The notes below the pieces were generated by a model. That model was not told the origin of the DNA, made no database searches, and worked only from the letters and a program-made list of their open reading frames with translations. From NCBI GenBank assembly GCA_012522165.1, contig JAAYKZ010000339.1, positions 1 through 6,342 on the forward strand: 6,342 nucleotides of DNA. Reading direction: 5' to 3'. Shown piece after piece: positions 5,211 through 6,342 of the stretch. The stretch comes from Clostridiales bacterium (GTDB lineage: Bacteria; Bacillota; Clostridia; Caldicoprobacterales; UBA3941). The stretch's first letter is position 1; each line of letters begins with the position of its first letter. The position numbers were made by a program, and so were the translations under genes.

Positions 5211-6342
5211 CTACTCTCCTCTAAGGTATGCTTTTACGTCCTCTTCAATAGGATCATAGAAATCAGGCTTAACTCCTATATATTTGCAGGCTTCATATAA
5301 TACAGGAACTACATTCTTATGAATTCCTACACAGTGATGGATATAAGGACCAGTTACGATTTTTTCCTCTAATCGCCTAATATTTTCTACCTCTATCCAA
5401 AGATAAGTACCCATGCTCTTTGGTCCATCTACTCCTTTTGCAGTACCCAGCAACAGATAGTATTCGCCATTATCCCCATCAAACCTGCAAAGACTTATCT
5501 CACCATGTTTGGCCTCTGCAGTTAGGCTACCTGGATGATCAAATGCCAAAGGATAACCTAAAATTGGCTTCTCTTTAGCTACAGAAATTGGCCAAGGCCC
5601 ACAATGTTGTAGCAGTTCCCCATTTTCAATGTCAGGGTGGCGAATAGTCCAGTCCGCAAAGAAGGATCTTGCCTCTCCCATTCCTGCTGCTTCAACCAAT
5701 AGGGCGGTAATTGCACCATGAATATCTGTTTCACACACCACTGGTATACCCTCATCGTTTAACAATGCATTCGCCGCGCAGGGCATTATACCTATTTCAT
5801 TCTGGAGATAGTTCCAGCACTGAATTGCTATAGCATTACATCCATACTTTTCTGCTAATCTCTTCATAGCAACTTTGAGTGCAGCAACGTTTTCTAATTC
5901 ATTGTCTTTAATCTGGACAATCATGTTTTCTCTTATATATTCAATTACTTCCTTAACTTCAGTGTCTTCTGCCTTTGCTTCCTTTACAGCATCTATTAAC
6001 TCTGGCATTGGTATAGGCGCTAATTGAATATTAAACTTCTCCAGCAGTTCACCTTCATTGCACATGGTGGTCCAAAAGTCATGTGGCCTTGTGGAAATCT
6101 GAAGGATTCTAATATTCCTAAAGGTCTTGACTACATTACAGACTGCAATAAAATCCCTTATACCTCTTTCAAAAACGGGATCGTCTAATCGGCAGTTGGT
6201 CATATAAGTAAATGGAACTCTAAACCTTCTCAACACTTTACCTGTTGCAAAAAGACCACACTGGGTATCCCTAAGCCTGGCTCCTCTTTCATCAGGTCTT
6301 TCATCAAGCGGACCCCAAAGTAGCACTGGAACGTTTAGATCC
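5211..6342 (-). CDS. apsE: L-fucose/L-arabinose-isomerase-like sugar isomerase, probable D-apiose isomerase, 5' end outside window
   Basis: About 376 codons are visible and the frame stays open to the window edge, so the N-terminus is missing. The family usually has roughly 450-500 residues, so about 100 are probably absent. Numbering from the Val codon at 6324-6326, the fold is recognised by LLWGPLDERP (2-11) and DTQCGLFATGKVL (20-32). Probable metal and catalytic residues are Glu199 in VVCETDIHGA, Asp225 in FFADW, His241 in QHCG, and the late YIHHC (328-332). FucI/AraA-type enzymes use such Glu, Asp and His residues to bind a divalent metal for aldose-ketose isomerisation. It is the first visible gene of the operon and ends 5 nt before the first transketolase half. 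The expected reaction in this context is D-apiose to D-apulose. L-fucose, D-arabinose or another aldose remains possible. The family is clear; the substrate and symbol are inferred from neighbours. Confidence 0.8.
   Translation of the reverse strand, partial: DLNVPVLLWGPLDERPDERGARLRDTQCGLFATGKVLRRFRVPFTYMTNCRLDDPVFERGIRDFIAVCNVVKTFRNIRILQISTRPHDFWTTMCNEGELLEKFNIQLAPIPMPELIDAVKEAKAEDTEVKEVIEYIRENMIVQIKDNELENVAALKVAMKRLAEKYGCNAIAIQCWNYLQNEIGIMPCAANALLNDEGIPVVCETDIHGAITALLVEAAGMGEARSFFADWTIRHPDIENGELLQHCGPWPISVAKEKPILGYPLAFDHPGSLTAEAKHGEISLCRFDGDNGEYYLLLGTAKGVDGPKSMGTYLWIEVENIRRLEEKIVTGPYIHHCVGIHKNVVPVLYEACKYIGVKPDFYDPIEEDVKAYLRGE
5216..5222 (-). promoter_or_regulatory. Shine-Dalgarno of the first transketolase half, inside the isomerase gene
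   Basis: The minus strand reads AGAGGAG, which also encodes the last isomerase residues before its TAG stop. It lies 10 nt before the ATG at 5203-5205. The layout suggests translational coupling of the isomerase and first transketolase subunit. Confidence 0.75.

Noticed and set aside
6324..6326. GTG as the start codon of the isomerase gene
   Set aside because: It is the Val codon within the conserved PVLLWGP-like segment, the frame is open upstream, no Shine-Dalgarno precedes it, and the protein would lack about 100 residues of its family.

Overview
The window looks like chromosome from an AT-rich Bacillota, most likely a clostridial anaerobe. The reasons are the base composition, strong GGAGG-type ribosome binding sites, tight same-strand gene packing, and transketolase encoded as two half-proteins. 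I cannot name a genus. Every gene I support lies on the minus strand, so transcription runs from high to low coordinates.

The main part (6342 down to 358) is one sugar-utilisation operon of five genes, entered at its upstream edge inside the first visible gene. In transcription order: an L-fucose/L-arabinose-isomerase-like sugar isomerase (its 5' part lies outside the window), the N-terminal half of a transketolase, the C-terminal half, a glycerol-kinase-like FGGY kinase, and a cytoplasmic apiosidase-like glycoside hydrolase (DUF5060, DUF4038 and DUF5605 architecture). The first four genes are almost fused: 5 nt between isomerase and first TK half, 0 nt between the TK halves, and an 11-nt overlap into the kinase. 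A 74-nt gap precedes the hydrolase.

This gene set matches the transketolase route for the branched plant pentose D-apiose. The hydrolase would release apiose from an imported glycoside. The isomerase would give D-apulose, and the kinase D-apulose 4-phosphate. The split transketolase would convert this with glyceraldehyde 3-phosphate into xylulose 5-phosphate and dihydroxyacetone phosphate. The protein families are clear from sequence. The apiose substrate is inferred from the combination of genes, above all the apiosidase-like hydrolase next to a kinase with an altered glycerol pocket. No transporter or regulator gene is in the window.

The low-coordinate end (1-357) holds a stop-proximal hairpin region that may terminate the operon. 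It is followed by a separate promoter carrying a perfect palindrome between its -35 and -10 elements, and then the N-terminal 75 codons of a nitroreductase-family flavoprotein that runs off the window. I saw no tRNA, rRNA, CRISPR array, insertion sequence or riboswitch.
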